A stretch of 64,000 nucleotides of DNA from Thalassotalea hakodatensis (lineage in GTDB: Bacteria; Pseudomonadota; Gammaproteobacteria; Enterobacterales; Alteromonadaceae), in contig NZ_AP027365.1 of NCBI RefSeq assembly GCF_030295995.1, positions 3,566,066 through 3,630,065 on the forward strand, given 5' to 3'. Under the pieces are notes generated by a model. It searched no databases and was not told the DNA's origin. It saw only the letters and a list, made by a program, of their open reading frames with translations. The position numbers and the translations under genes are program-made. Shown piece by piece: positions 7,912 through 16,955 of the stretch; the first letter of the stretch is position 1, and the number at the start of each line of letters is the position of its first letter.

Positions 7912-8162
7912 TAGTTACTCACAGATAAATGATAAAATTTTCATACTATTATTGGTAAAATTAGCAATACTCGTCGATACTTACAGGCAACTAGGTAATT
8001 AATGTGAATTTTCAAGAATCTGAAGTAAATGTTTACATAACTTTTGCCAAAGAGCATAAAGTTGCTAGTATCTTAGAATAACAATTGGTATTCTCGATTT
8101 ACATTTACTAATTATATGTGCAAAATCAGAATACTAGAACTGATAAGGCTTTGAGTACCTTC

Positions 8163-8627
8163 ATGAATGTAGAGTTTATTAACCCATTTTTATCGTCAAT
8201 GCTAAATGTAATGTCAACAATGGCTCAGATGGAATTGACCCCAGAAAAGCCTAAGCTTAAGAAAAATGAAGTAGCCATGGGCGACGTATCAGGTCTAATT
8301 GGTATGGTGAGTGAGCAAACAAAGGGCTCATTATCCATTACATTTGATGCTCCATTAGCATTAGCAACCATGAAAAATATGGTTGGCGAAGCACCTGATG
8401 AGGTCAATGAAGAAATTACCGACTTGGTAGGTGAAATTACCAATATGGTAACAGGTGGCGCCAAAAGAATGCTAAGCGAAAAAGGCTTCGAATTTGATAT
8501 GGCAACTCCTATGGTTGTGTCTGGCAATAACCATACAATTAACCATAAAGCAGACGGCCCTATTGTTATTATTTCGCTGAGCGCGCCAGAGGGCAAAGCG
8601 TATATCGAATTCAGTTTCGATAAATAA
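8163..8627 (+). CDS. CheX-family chemotaxis phosphatase-like protein
   Basis: The 154-residue CheC/CheX-family protein includes GDVSGLIGMVSEQTKGSL and the phosphatase-type helix with an ExxN pattern (VGEITNMVTGGAKRML). CheX dephosphorylates CheY-P in organisms where it has been studied. I prefer the ATG at 8163 (MNVEFINPFL) because family members usually start this way; a GTG at 8118 and a TTG at 8151 are in frame, and no start has a strong ribosome site. No chemotaxis operon is adjacent, although a chemoreceptor lies near 22-24 kb. Confidence 0.82.
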   Translation: MNVEFINPFLSSMLNVMSTMAQMELTPEKPKLKKNEVAMGDVSGLIGMVSEQTKGSLSITFDAPLALATMKNMVGEAPDEVNEEITDLVGEITNMVTGGAKRMLSEKGFEFDMATPMVVSGNNHTINHKADGPIVIISLSAPEGKAYIEFSFDK

Positions 8628-8661
8628 TAAGCCCTCTTACTAAGCTTTATTGTACCCCCAT

Positions 8662-8691
8662 AAAAAAGTTAATCGTACGATTAACTTTTTT
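8662..8691. terminator. Bidirectional intrinsic terminator after cheX
   Basis: A perfect 30-bp palindrome consists of AAAAAAGTTAATCGT and its complement. It ends in a T run in both directions, so it can act for cheX and for transcription leaving the IS/repeat region. Confidence 0.7.
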
Positions 8692-8938
8692 GGTAGTGCC
8701 CATCATCAATGGTTCCTTGTCGCCAGTCTGATCGAAGTATACCAAGACTGTTTGTTCGCGGGAATGAATCGATAATAGCCGTTTGATATAGTGATCAATC
8801 GTTTTTAACTTATACCAATTCGCATAAAGATTAAGTCAGTTCAGAGCGATGTCAGAGGTGGGAGAATAAGCGAAACGTGTGCAGGTATAGTTGTCACGTT
8901 TTGCGCAATTATCGCGGCTCTAACACGCTCCCAAAGGG

Positions 8939-10215
8939 CTGACGAATCCCCAAAAAATGACAGGCACAACATTTTATGATCTTATTAGTTCGCCAAAACA
9001 AAAATAAGAGTAAAATGCTATGCCTGAATCCTTACTTTGCCATAACTTCTTTGATAAGTCCTTATCGAATTTCAATCAAGCGAGAATGAAGACACTTAAA
9101 GCATGCTCTGAAGCACTTATAGCGTCTGATAGATTAACCTTAACAAGTTTGGGGCGTTACTTAGCTGGACGTGCGAACATTAAGCATAAAATAAAAAGGG
9201 TTGATCGTTTTCTTAATAACGAGCATTTGTTTAACCAACAAGTTGAAATATACGCTTCGTTGGCCAAACCAATCATTAGCAACTTGCCTTATTTAGCCAT
9301 TGCAGTGGACTGGAGTGGTTGTTGTCGTTCAGATTACCACCTGCTTAGAGCGAGTTTACTCGTTGACGGCCGTTCTTTAGTGCTTTACAACATGGTTGTT
9401 GAATTAAAAGATTTTGATACGCCAGAAACCAATGCCAGATTTTTAGACAACCTCCTTCAAGTTATTGGTGAACACCGGTCCGTTTATATTTTGTCAGATG
9501 GTGGTTTTCTTACTCCTTGGTATACTAAAGTCCGTTCATTAGGATGGCACTTTATTGGCCGTCTCAGAGGCACGATGACATGTAAGTTAGAAGGTAAAAA
9601 TACTTGGGAAAAACTCCCTGCCTTTCATCAGGGAGCGAGCTGTCAACCAACTCGACTTGGCAAAGCGAGGGTTACTCAACACAGTCCAACAGCATGTGAT
9701 GCATTTCTCCATTTGTACAAAGGAAAATACAAAGGACGAAAAGGGAATAGCCGTTTTACTAAAGATACTCGCATGTATCGACGGCATGCTCATGAGCCAT
9801 GGTTACTCGCAACATCAGATAATACACTCACTAGTGATCAAGTAATTAAGTTGTACAGTAAAAGGATGCAAATTGAGCAAAACTTTCGCGATGACAAAAG
9901 CCAACAATATGGCTTTTCGTGGCGGTTTAGTAAAACACAAGGCGTAAGGCGAATGAGTGCCTTGTGCTTAATTGCATGTTTAGCCAGTCTATTACTTTGG
10001 TTTGTTGGCTTTGAAGCGGAGCAGCGCAATTGGCAAATAATGTTTCAGGCTAATACGATAAAACACCGCAGAGTTCTATCGTTTCTTACATTGGCGAAGC
10101 AAGTAATTCGGCATAGACTCCACAAAATTAAAAATCACTATCTACAGAAAAGTCGAGAAAACTTTTTAGCTTATTATCAAATATGTTCAGTTATATAAAA
10201 ATGGGGATCCGTCAG
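8939..10215 (+). mobile_element. IS10-like insertion sequence (IS4 family), apparently complete
   Basis: The 1277-bp element begins CTGACGAATCCCCA and ends with the complement of CTGACGGATCCCCA, so the terminal inverted repeats differ at one base. It is flanked by a 9-bp direct repeat CCCAAAGGG (8930-8938 and 10216-10224). The outer CTGA...ATCCCC ends and the 9-bp duplication are characteristic of IS10-type members of the IS4 family. It contains one intact transposase gene. The intact ends and exact duplication suggest recent insertion. Confidence 0.92.
9020..10198 (+). CDS. IS4-family (IS10-like) transposase
   Basis: The 392-residue DDE transposase has catalytic Asp residues in AVDWSG and ILSDGGF, and the IS4-family Y(2)R(3)E(6)K signature reads YSKRMQIEQNFRDDK. 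The length is close to IS10 transposase (402). It performs cut-and-paste transposition on the inverted repeats at 8939 and 10215. The frame is intact, so it is probably active. No other gene is carried. Confidence 0.93.
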   Translation: MPESLLCHNFFDKSLSNFNQARMKTLKACSEALIASDRLTLTSLGRYLAGRANIKHKIKRVDRFLNNEHLFNQQVEIYASLAKPIISNLPYLAIAVDWSGCCRSDYHLLRASLLVDGRSLVLYNMVVELKDFDTPETNARFLDNLLQVIGEHRSVYILSDGGFLTPWYTKVRSLGWHFIGRLRGTMTCKLEGKNTWEKLPAFHQGASCQPTRLGKARVTQHSPTACDAFLHLYKGKYKGRKGNSRFTKDTRMYRRHAHEPWLLATSDNTLTSDQVIKLYSKRMQIEQNFRDDKSQQYGFSWRFSKTQGVRRMSALCLIACLASLLLWFVGFEAEQRNWQIMFQANTIKHRRVLSFLTLAKQVIRHRLHKIKNHYLQKSRENFLAYYQICSVI

Positions 10216-10557
10216 CCCAAAGGGCGAGTTTAAACGATTCATAGCCTGTGTTGTTGATTTTAACAAGGACGCTACAAGGATGTAGCTTATTAGAGAACGC
10301 AGGAGCACGTTCTCCTGAATAACCATTCTCTGCAATCAACGCCGTGCCTCTAAAGCGTTTAATTCTCGCTGAATGACCGAATATTTATGCGAATTGGTAT
10401 TACCCTGTTCCTGTGGCTAAATTTGATGTGCTTACCAAGTATTATTGAAAAACAAATTAAATCGGTTCAACATAGCTACACAATGGCTCATTCAGATATT
10501 GCAGTATTACCCAATTAGGGCGTGTTAGTCTTTTAAGGAACTTAAGTAATCAATATT

Positions 10558-10977
10558 ATGTGGCAACAAAAAACATTTCAGCTACCCGCAAAATCACGAG
10601 GGTTTCATTTGATCACCGATGAGATAATTAACCATCTACCGCACATATCAGCCATTGAATGTGGTTTGTTACACCTTTTCATTCAACATACTTCCGCTTC
10701 ATTAACCATTAATGAAAACGCCGATACAACAGTAAGATCAGATTTAGAACGCCACTTTAATACCTTTGTCCCCGAAAATGCGCCATATTATCAACACACT
10801 TACGAAGGTGCCGACGATATGCCAGCTCATATAAAAGCGAGTACATTAGGTAGTAGCGTATCTATTCCTATTACCAATGGACGGTTAAACCTAGGTATTT
10901 GGCAAGGAGTTTATCTTGGTGAGCACCGCAATTTCGCAGAAGCAAGAACCATCATCGCCACTATTCAAGGGCAATAA
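10558..10977 (+). CDS. YjbQ/UPF0047 family protein
   Basis: The 139-residue protein contains the family pattern [35 protein letters not shown] and [17 protein letters not shown]. The conserved His and Asp residues form a putative metal site. Some members have been annotated as secondary thiamine-phosphate synthases because E. coli YjbQ shows weak activity of that type; the physiological role is uncertain. The next gene follows 47 bp downstream on the same strand. Confidence 0.9.
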   Translation: MWQQKTFQLPAKSRGFHLITDEIINHLPHISAIECGLLHLFIQHTSASLTINENADTTVRSDLERHFNTFVPENAPYYQHTYEGADDMPAHIKASTLGSSVSIPITNGRLNLGIWQGVYLGEHRNFAEARTIIATIQGQ

Positions 10978-11024
10978 TTTGTTTTATGGTATTAATGACA
11001 AATCATCAATAACAAGGAAATTTT

Positions 11025-11405
11025 ATGGGTTTTTTATCAGGGTTAATGGGCAATGCATCACAGGTTGATGTAAATGAGCTAGCCGAAGAACTCTCACCTA
11101 TTTTAGCAAACAATGAAACGATTGAACTTGGATTTAAATTAATTCGTGATAAATTTATTTTCACCAGTGATCGATTAATTTTAATTGATAAACAAGGTCT
11201 AACAGGTAGTAAAGTTGAATATCACTCTGTGCCATATAAAGCCATTACTCACTTTAAAATTGAAAGTGCCGGCCACTTTGATCTCGACTCAGATTTGAAA
11301 ATTTACATTTCTGGTCACGATACGCCAATCAGTAGAGAACTAAGAAAAGGTGACGACATTGTCGCTATTCAAAAAACACTCGCTAACTGTTTATTCGCTA
11401 GATAA
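11025..11405 (+). CDS. Bacterial PH-domain protein
   Basis: The 126-residue protein consists mainly of a bacterial pleckstrin-homology domain: RDKFIFTSDRLILIDKQGLTG and VEYHSVPYKAITHFKIESAG give the expected beta-strand pattern. Such small cytosolic PH proteins have no established function. It follows yjbQ closely and may be co-transcribed with it. It is convergent with alr, with only 17 bp between stop codons. Confidence 0.85.
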   Translation: MGFLSGLMGNASQVDVNELAEELSPILANNETIELGFKLIRDKFIFTSDRLILIDKQGLTGSKVEYHSVPYKAITHFKIESAGHFDLDSDLKIYISGHDTPISRELRKGDDIVAIQKTLANCLFAR

Positions 11406-11422
11406 GCGTGAAGATATTCACG

Positions 11423-12505
11423 CTATTTAAGGCGTGAATTAACGCGCTTACTAATATTACATAATAATTCGTAGGGAATAGTGGTTGCGTGCGCGGCAAC
11501 CTCTGCAACACTTAATGACTCGCCCCAAAGTGTTGCAACATCACCAACGCTATCCTTTGCCCCTTGACCTAAGTCAACGGTTATCATATCCATTGATACA
11601 CGACCAACTAAGGGGACACGGCGATCATTTATTAACACTGGCGTACCATTAGCAGCATGGCGTGGATAACCGTCACCATAGCCAATGGCAATAACACCAA
11701 TAGTGGTATTTTTATCACTACGCCAATTAGCACCGTAGCCGACACCTTCCCCCGCCTTAATGTTTCTAATGGCAATTAAACTCGCTTGCAAAGTCATTAC
11801 CGGCACAATGTCGTGAACATTATTATTAGCATCATGGATCATTGGGGAAACACCGTACAACATTAACCCAGGGCGAACCCATTGAAAGTGGCATTCCGGC
11901 CATGCCCATATGCCCGCGGAATTTGCCAAGCTTTTTTCATTACCAAAAGAGGCGGTTAACTGATTAAAGCGAGCAAGTTGCTCGGTGGTGGCGGAGTCTT
12001 GAGTATCGTCAGCACAGCCTAAGTGGCTCATCACAACAATATCATTTTGTACATTGTCACTCGCGGTTAATTGTTGATAGAAATCTTCAAATTGCTCAGG
12101 ATTTACGCCTAAACGATGCATACCCGTATCAACTTTTAACCATACTTTTAACGGCTTATCTAAATCAGCGTTTAAAATAGCCGTTAGTTGCTGTTCGTTA
12201 TGTACAATCGTTTGTAAGTTATTAACGGCTAAAATCGGTAAGTCTTGCTCAGTAAAAAAACCTTCAAGCAACACTATGGGTTTGACTATACCATCAGTTC
12301 TTAATGCTAATGCTTCTTCGATTCGTGCCACGCCAAAAGCATCGGCCTGCGGTAACGCTTTGGCAATACGTTCTAGCCCATGGCCATAAGCGTTTGCTTT
12401 CAGCACAGCGAGAATATTGCTGTTAGGTGCTTGTGCTTTTATCGCTGCATAGTTTTGTTGTAACGCGGCAAGGTCAATTAATGCAGTCGCGCTTCGAATA
12501 CTCAT
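11423..12505 (-). CDS. alr: Alanine racemase
   Basis: The 360-residue fold-type III PLP enzyme interconverts L- and D-alanine for peptidoglycan. The PLP lysine lies in AVLKANAYGHG, and the second catalytic base in GRVSMDMITVDLG follows the usual pattern. VDTGMHRLG and GYGDGYPR are further family landmarks. The gene follows dnaB by 7 bp on the same strand, as in E. coli, so the two probably share a transcript. Confidence 0.96.
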   Translation of the reverse strand: MSIRSATALIDLAALQQNYAAIKAQAPNSNILAVLKANAYGHGLERIAKALPQADAFGVARIEEALALRTDGIVKPIVLLEGFFTEQDLPILAVNNLQTIVHNEQQLTAILNADLDKPLKVWLKVDTGMHRLGVNPEQFEDFYQQLTASDNVQNDIVVMSHLGCADDTQDSATTEQLARFNQLTASFGNEKSLANSAGIWAWPECHFQWVRPGLMLYGVSPMIHDANNNVHDIVPVMTLQASLIAIRNIKAGEGVGYGANWRSDKNTTIGVIAIGYGDGYPRHAANGTPVLINDRRVPLVGRVSMDMITVDLGQGAKDSVGDVATLWGESLSVAEVAAHATTIPYELLCNISKRVNSRLK

Positions 12506-12512
12506 TGCTAAA

Positions 12513-13928
12513 TTAATCTTCTTCTAATACATGAGGGCCAGCGTAATTATCAAAGCGAGAAAATTGTCCTTGGAAAGTTAACGGTACTCGGCCAATTGGA
12601 CCGTTACGTTGTTTACCAATGATAATTTCGGCCATCCCTTTAAATTCAGAGTCATCGTGATATACCTCATCACGATAAATAAACATAATTAAATCGGCAT
12701 CTTGCTCAATAGAGCCTGACTCACGTAAATCTGAGTTAACAGGACGTTTGTCTGAACGTTGCTCTAGACTACGATTCAGCTGTGATAATGCAACGACGGG
12801 GATCTCTAATTCTTTTGCTAATGCTTTAAGTGAGCGAGAAATTTCAGCTATTTCTAAGGTACGGTTATCAGAAAACTGAGGTGCTCGCATAAGTTGAAGG
12901 TAATCGACCATGATCATACTTAAGCCACCATGATCTCGCGCAACACGCCTCGCCCGAGAGCGAACTTCTGTCGGCGTTAAACCTGCAGAGTCATCAATAA
13001 ACATTTTACCTTTTTCAAGTAACAACCCCATAGTTGAAGACAAACGTGCCCAATCTTCGTCATTTAATTGTCCAGTTCGTATTTTGGTTTGGTCTATTCG
13101 GCCTAATGACGCCAACATCCTCATCATGATTTGTTCTGAAGGCATCTCGAGAGAAAAGATCAAACAGGGTTTATCTGAAGTCATCGCCGCCGTTTCACAC
13201 AAGTTCATTGCAAAAGTTGTTTTACCCATTGAAGGACGAGCAGCAACAATTATAAGATCAGAAGGCTGTAGACCTGCGGTCATTTTATCTAGATCAGAAA
13301 AGCCTGTGGTTACACCTGTTACCCCATCGTGCGGTTGTTGATAAAGTTTTTCTATACGGTCAACAGTTTTTTCTAGCACGTTATTAATGTTTTCTGGGCC
13401 TTCAGATTTATTCGCCCTTTTTTCGGCAATCTGAAACACGCGCGTTTCAGCTAAATCTAGCAGTTCAGCACTGCTGCGCCCTTGAGAATCAAAACCGGCT
13501 TCAGCGATTTCATTAGCCACTGCGATCATTTCACGCGTTACTGCACGTTCTCGAACAATGGCTGCATAGGCTGTTATGTTGGCTGCACTTGGCGTGTTTT
13601 TCATCATTTCAGCGAGGTAAACAAAACCACCGGCATCATCAAGCTTTTGATCATTTTCTAACGCTTCTGATAGCGTGATCAAATCAACAGGGTCGCCAAG
13701 CTCAATCAATGAACCAATTGTTTCAAACGCAATGCGGTGAGAGCGGCTATAAAAATCTTCAGCAACAACACGTTCAGAAACACGATCCCACGCTTCGTTA
13801 TCAAGCAATAAGCCGCCTAATACAGACTGTTCGGCTTCAAGCGAATGTGGTGGCACCTTTAACTCGTCGACAAGTTGGTCATGCTTCTTATTGTTTTTGG
13901 AAAAATTTGCTGGCTTGCGATCTGCCAT
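12513..13928 (-). CDS. dnaB: Replicative DNA helicase DnaB
   Basis: The 471-residue protein has the N-terminal DnaB domain (PPHSLEAEQSVLGGLLLD, about residues 27-130), a linker, and the RecA-like motor with Walker A ARPSMGKTTFAMN, Walker B MIMVDYLQLM and the arginine-finger region KQRNGPIG. It forms the hexameric helicase that unwinds DNA at the replication fork. No intein is present. The ATG is at 13928, and alr follows in the same unit. Confidence 0.97.
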   Translation of the reverse strand: MADRKPANFSKNNKKHDQLVDELKVPPHSLEAEQSVLGGLLLDNEAWDRVSERVVAEDFYSRSHRIAFETIGSLIELGDPVDLITLSEALENDQKLDDAGGFVYLAEMMKNTPSAANITAYAAIVRERAVTREMIAVANEIAEAGFDSQGRSSAELLDLAETRVFQIAEKRANKSEGPENINNVLEKTVDRIEKLYQQPHDGVTGVTTGFSDLDKMTAGLQPSDLIIVAARPSMGKTTFAMNLCETAAMTSDKPCLIFSLEMPSEQIMMRMLASLGRIDQTKIRTGQLNDEDWARLSSTMGLLLEKGKMFIDDSAGLTPTEVRSRARRVARDHGGLSMIMVDYLQLMRAPQFSDNRTLEIAEISRSLKALAKELEIPVVALSQLNRSLEQRSDKRPVNSDLRESGSIEQDADLIMFIYRDEVYHDDSEFKGMAEIIIGKQRNGPIGRVPLTFQGQFSRFDNYAGPHVLEED

Positions 13929-14083
13929 TCATACACCTGTGTTGATTTATCGGTATCAGTGATCATTGCTAACGTTTAATTCACTGAAAGCTAAGGCGAG
14001 TATTATGGCTTAGAAGAACGTTTTAAGTAAAGAATAAGCGAAGAAGATTATGAGCGACTGCTAATGAGCCGCTCAAGGTAAAC

Positions 14084-15025
14084 TTATTTTAATAAGCGAA
14101 TAGTACCACTAACAGTTGTTGCTTTTACCGTTGCACTACCGTTCCCCACTTCAAAATTAAGCTTAGCACGTGGTGAGTACTTACTTTCAACGGCTTTGTC
14201 ACTGGTAATATGGTTAAGTAAATCACCGCCTGCATGCGTTTTCAATCGAAAAGTAGCATTAACATCATCAATGAATTTAAGGGCAATGTCACCACTCACT
14301 GAAGACATTTTCACTCGGCCATTATCTGCTAGCGCTAGTTCACCTTCGATTTCACCACTTACTGACGATAGCTCTAATTCATCCACTGTTGCCAAACTAA
14401 ATGTTAGATCACCTGATACAACACCTAAATCAACTTCTGTCGCATTTGATTGCGTATCAATTTCGCCACTTACTGCGCGTAGCTGCAAGCGACCACTTGA
14501 GGCTTTATCTGATATTTCACCACTGACAGTGGTCATGGTGACTTTGCCTTTGACGTTAATACTTTTAATATCGCCGCTTACTGTTGAAATTTCTACTTGA
14601 TGGTCAATATCGCGAATATCGATATCTCCACTCACTGTTTTGCCTTCGATGCCTTTCGTAATACTTTCTAAGCTAAAATCAGAAGACACTCCGGAAAACT
14701 CTACTCGCATACGTTTAGGTACCATAATAACCAAATCAGAACCGTCATTATTTCGGGAGTTATGATGATTTTTCATGCGCACTTTTATATCAATAACACT
14801 ACCGTTTTTATCAAAGTCGAATGCTTTTGCGTGTTCATCAAGCTTACCCTTTACCACCACTTGATTTTTATCCCAACCCTTTATCGCAACTTCACCACGC
14901 ATATTTTCAACATACACTTTACTAACACCTTCACCAGACATGGTTTCATCTATTAGATTCTTTGAAAATACAGGTAAGGTAACAATAGCGCTAAATATGC
15001 CTACCAGTAAAAATAACGTTTTCAT
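14084..15025 (-). CDS. DUF4097-type repeat protein in an ECF sigma operon
   Basis: The 313-residue protein has a signal peptide (MKTLFLLVGIFSAIVTLPVFS) and then at least eight repeats centred on VSG[D/E], about 18-20 residues apart (STVSGDIKS, TTVSGEISD, RAVSGEIDT, GVVSGDLTF, SSVSGEIEG, SSVSGDIAL, TTVSGTIRL). This fits a right-handed beta-solenoid of the DUF4097 type, probably envelope-located. It is the third gene behind the ECF sigma factor and likely anti-sigma factor. The biochemical function is unknown. Confidence 0.82.
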   Translation of the reverse strand: MKTLFLLVGIFSAIVTLPVFSKNLIDETMSGEGVSKVYVENMRGEVAIKGWDKNQVVVKGKLDEHAKAFDFDKNGSVIDIKVRMKNHHNSRNNDGSDLVIMVPKRMRVEFSGVSSDFSLESITKGIEGKTVSGDIDIRDIDHQVEISTVSGDIKSINVKGKVTMTTVSGEISDKASSGRLQLRAVSGEIDTQSNATEVDLGVVSGDLTFSLATVDELELSSVSGEIEGELALADNGRVKMSSVSGDIALKFIDDVNATFRLKTHAGGDLLNHITSDKAVESKYSPRAKLNFEVGNGSATVKATTVSGTIRLLK

Positions 15026-15035
15026 AAACCTTCCT

Positions 15036-15530
15036 TTAAATTGTTTGCCATTGCGGGCTGTATAATTTTTTGATCAAATCTAACTCTTGTTTTTGAGTCC
15101 AGCGTAATAAGTTAAGTAAATCACCATTATTTTCATCTTTTGCTAGTGCTTTTTGTATCGCCTGCTGTGCTTCTTGCAGCTCAATTAGCTGGGTTTTCAT
15201 TGTAGGTGACAACTGTGTAAGATCCGGTTGTCCTAAGCTGGTTAACATAAGTTGCTTTTGTTGTTCAAAGTCTTGCTTCATTATTTTGGCAAGGCTTTGC
15301 TGTTCAGTTACGTCAGTGACCGGCGTTAAACTTAACCAAGACACTAACACTGCAACAACGATACTGGCAGCCCAAGCTACCGGGTAAAATGATTTTCGTT
15401 TACTTGTATTGTTTGATTGTTGCGCAATGGCTTTTTCTATACCAGGCCAAAGGTCTCGCTCAGGTGTTCGCTCTCTCGGTAATTGCGCTACTTGTGTTTG
15501 TAGTTCGCTATCGGTTATCGGTTTTTTCAT
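15036..15530 (-). CDS. Probable membrane-bound anti-sigma factor
   Basis: I chose the ATG at 15530 (MKKPITDSELQ), four bases after the sigma-factor stop; a GTG at 15542 overlapping the sigma gene is the alternative. The 164-residue product has a cytoplasmic N-terminus with PERDLWPGIEKAI, one transmembrane segment (SFYPVAWAASIVVAVLVSWL) and a helical periplasmic region. This layout and its place directly after the ECF sigma gene indicate an anti-sigma factor; no zinc-binding ZAS motif is visible, so the assignment rests on context. Confidence 0.65.
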   Translation of the reverse strand: MKKPITDSELQTQVAQLPRERTPERDLWPGIEKAIAQQSNNTSKRKSFYPVAWAASIVVAVLVSWLSLTPVTDVTEQQSLAKIMKQDFEQQKQLMLTSLGQPDLTQLSPTMKTQLIELQEAQQAIQKALAKDENNGDLLNLLRWTQKQELDLIKKLYSPQWQTI

Positions 15531-15534
15531 GCTA

Positions 15535-16101
15535 CTACTCACTTAATGCTTCTTTTAGCAATGTTTTAGCTCGGTGATATTGAGCTTTACTTGATCCAAC
15601 AGCCATTCCTGTCATGCTGGCAATTTCTTCGTGTCGATAGCCTTCTACCGCAAATAATACAAACACAATACGCGCTCGTTCTGGCAATTGTTGAATGTGT
15701 TTATCTAACTCATGTACTTCAACATGATCAGACATAGCAACGGTTTGTTCTTCAACAAATTTATCTTCCACGCTGAATACTTTTTGTATCCATGTTTTTT
15801 GCTTTCGAAGATGATTTAACACCACATTTGTCGCGACACTATGAAACCATGTAGAAAACTTACTATCACCACGAAAGTGATTAATTTTTTGCCACATTTG
15901 CACAAATACTTCTTGGCAAATATCTTCTGCGCTGTCTTTATCAGCAATCATTCGCCAACACAACGCATAGATGCGTTTATGATGACGCTGGTATAACTCA
16001 ATGAACGCGCGTTGCTCTCCGCGTTGTGCTTGTGTTACCAGCTCAAAGTCTTGATCTTGAGAAAAGCGTTGCTGTGCGTCAATAACTTGAGAGTTACTCA
16101 A
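15535..16101 (-). CDS. ECF-type RNA polymerase sigma factor
   Basis: The 188-residue sigma-70 family protein has region 2 (RGEQRAFIELYQRHHKRIYALCWRMI, then AEDICQEVFVQMWQKI) and region 4 (LPERARIVFVLFAVEGYRHEEIA, then MAVGSSKAQYHRAKTLLKE). It lacks regions 1 and 3, as expected for group 4. It heads a three-gene minus-strand unit with a likely anti-sigma factor and a DUF4097 protein. I infer control of an envelope-related regulon that may include its own operon. Confidence 0.9.
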   Translation of the reverse strand: MSNSQVIDAQQRFSQDQDFELVTQAQRGEQRAFIELYQRHHKRIYALCWRMIADKDSAEDICQEVFVQMWQKINHFRGDSKFSTWFHSVATNVVLNHLRKQKTWIQKVFSVEDKFVEEQTVAMSDHVEVHELDKHIQQLPERARIVFVLFAVEGYRHEEIASMTGMAVGSSKAQYHRAKTLLKEALSE

Positions 16102-16300
16102 ATGCTCTTTCCATGTTGGCTGTTTAATTATTTAGATGCAGTATGAATAAAAAAGGTTTAAAAGAAAAAGTTTTAATAGCAATTGAATTAAAGATTTGAT
16201 CAACTTAGAGCTTCATTAGCACGCTTAGAACAAGCTAAATAATTTAACTATAGTCAATCTATGGTTTGATTATTTAGGGAAGTTATCAGGGGACTAATGA

Positions 16301-16459
16301 GCTCCCAAGGGCGAGTTTAAAAGGCTTATAGGCTGTGTTATTGATTTTAACAAGGACGCTTCAGGGATGAAGCTACTTAGGTTAGGTCAGGAACAACTAA
16401 CCAGTGCCTCAATCCTTTTAACTCTCGCTAAGTGACCAAATGTTTATTTTAATTGGTAT
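16301..16459. repeat. Family 1 mobile repeat, copy D (decayed half copy)
   Basis: The sequence from GCTCCCAAGGGCGAG to AATTGGTAT matches the right arm of copy A (about 10216-10400) in the same orientation, with many substitutions and a degraded terminus. The left arm is missing, and similarity stops at the CCCAAAGGG core. The remaining part of the 16102-16518 gap (about 16102-16300) shows nothing I can interpret. Confidence 0.7.
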
Positions 16460-16465
16460 AAGGCA

Positions 16466-16494
16466 TAAAAAAAGCGCCATAACTAGGCGCTTTT
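16466..16494 (-). terminator. Intrinsic terminator for rpmE
   Basis: On the minus strand AAAAGCGCC - TAGTTAT - GGCGCTTTTTTT forms a GC-rich stem with a T run, starting 25 bp after the rpmE stop. Confidence 0.85.
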
Positions 16495-16518
16495 CTCAAA
16501 CGAAATGCATCATTAAGC

Positions 16519-16731
16519 TTATTTTTTGCTTAATGCACCAAAACGTTTGTTGAATTTATCAACGCGGCCACCAGTTTCAGCAGCTTTTTGCTTACCAGTG
16601 TAAAATGGGTGACATTCTGAACATACGTCAAGGTGAATGTCTTTCGCTCTCGTTGAACGAGTGTTGATTACGTTACCACAAGAACAATGTGCCTTGATTT
16701 CAACGTACTCAGGATGGATACCTTCTTTCAT
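16519..16731 (-). CDS. rpmE: 50S ribosomal protein L31 (zinc-containing form)
   Basis: The 70-residue L31 is of the C+ type, with zinc ligands in CSCGN and CSECHPFY. It sits in the 50S subunit and bridges to the 30S. The conserved MKEGIHPEY start fixes the ATG at 16731. It is divergent from priA, the same arrangement as in E. coli. A strong terminator follows. Confidence 0.97.
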   Translation of the reverse strand: MKEGIHPEYVEIKAHCSCGNVINTRSTRAKDIHLDVCSECHPFYTGKQKAAETGGRVDKFNKRFGALSKK

Positions 16732-16955
16732 GGAAAACCTCTAAATATGGGCCGTATCGCCACTCAGTCGAACCAATTTCGCTAAGCACCATACGTGTTA
16801 AAAAATAATGGTGGCGAATAGTAATTGATAACTCGTCGGTATTCAAGAAAAATAAGAATGTATTAGTGAAAAAATAACCAAATAATATATCGCTTGGCAT
16901 CATCACCAATAATAAGCAAAATAGTGTCTCTGATCATTAATAATAGTTTTTCACT

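Larger units (their letters stand above)
8812..10400. repeat. Family 1 short mobile repeat, copy A, split by an IS10-like element
   Basis: The copy is bounded by ATACCAATTCGCATAAA at 8812-8828 and its complement ending at 10400. Removing the nested IS (8939-10215) and one 9-bp duplication leaves about 303 bp of non-coding repeat. It is inverted relative to copies B (33982-34247) and C (43923-44238) and closely resembles C. The insertion point is the CCCAAAGGG core of the element. Confidence 0.85.

Noticed and set aside
16709-16909. 66-codon minus-strand frame upstream of rpmE
   Set aside because: It overlaps the rpmE start in another frame and looks like promoter-region noise.
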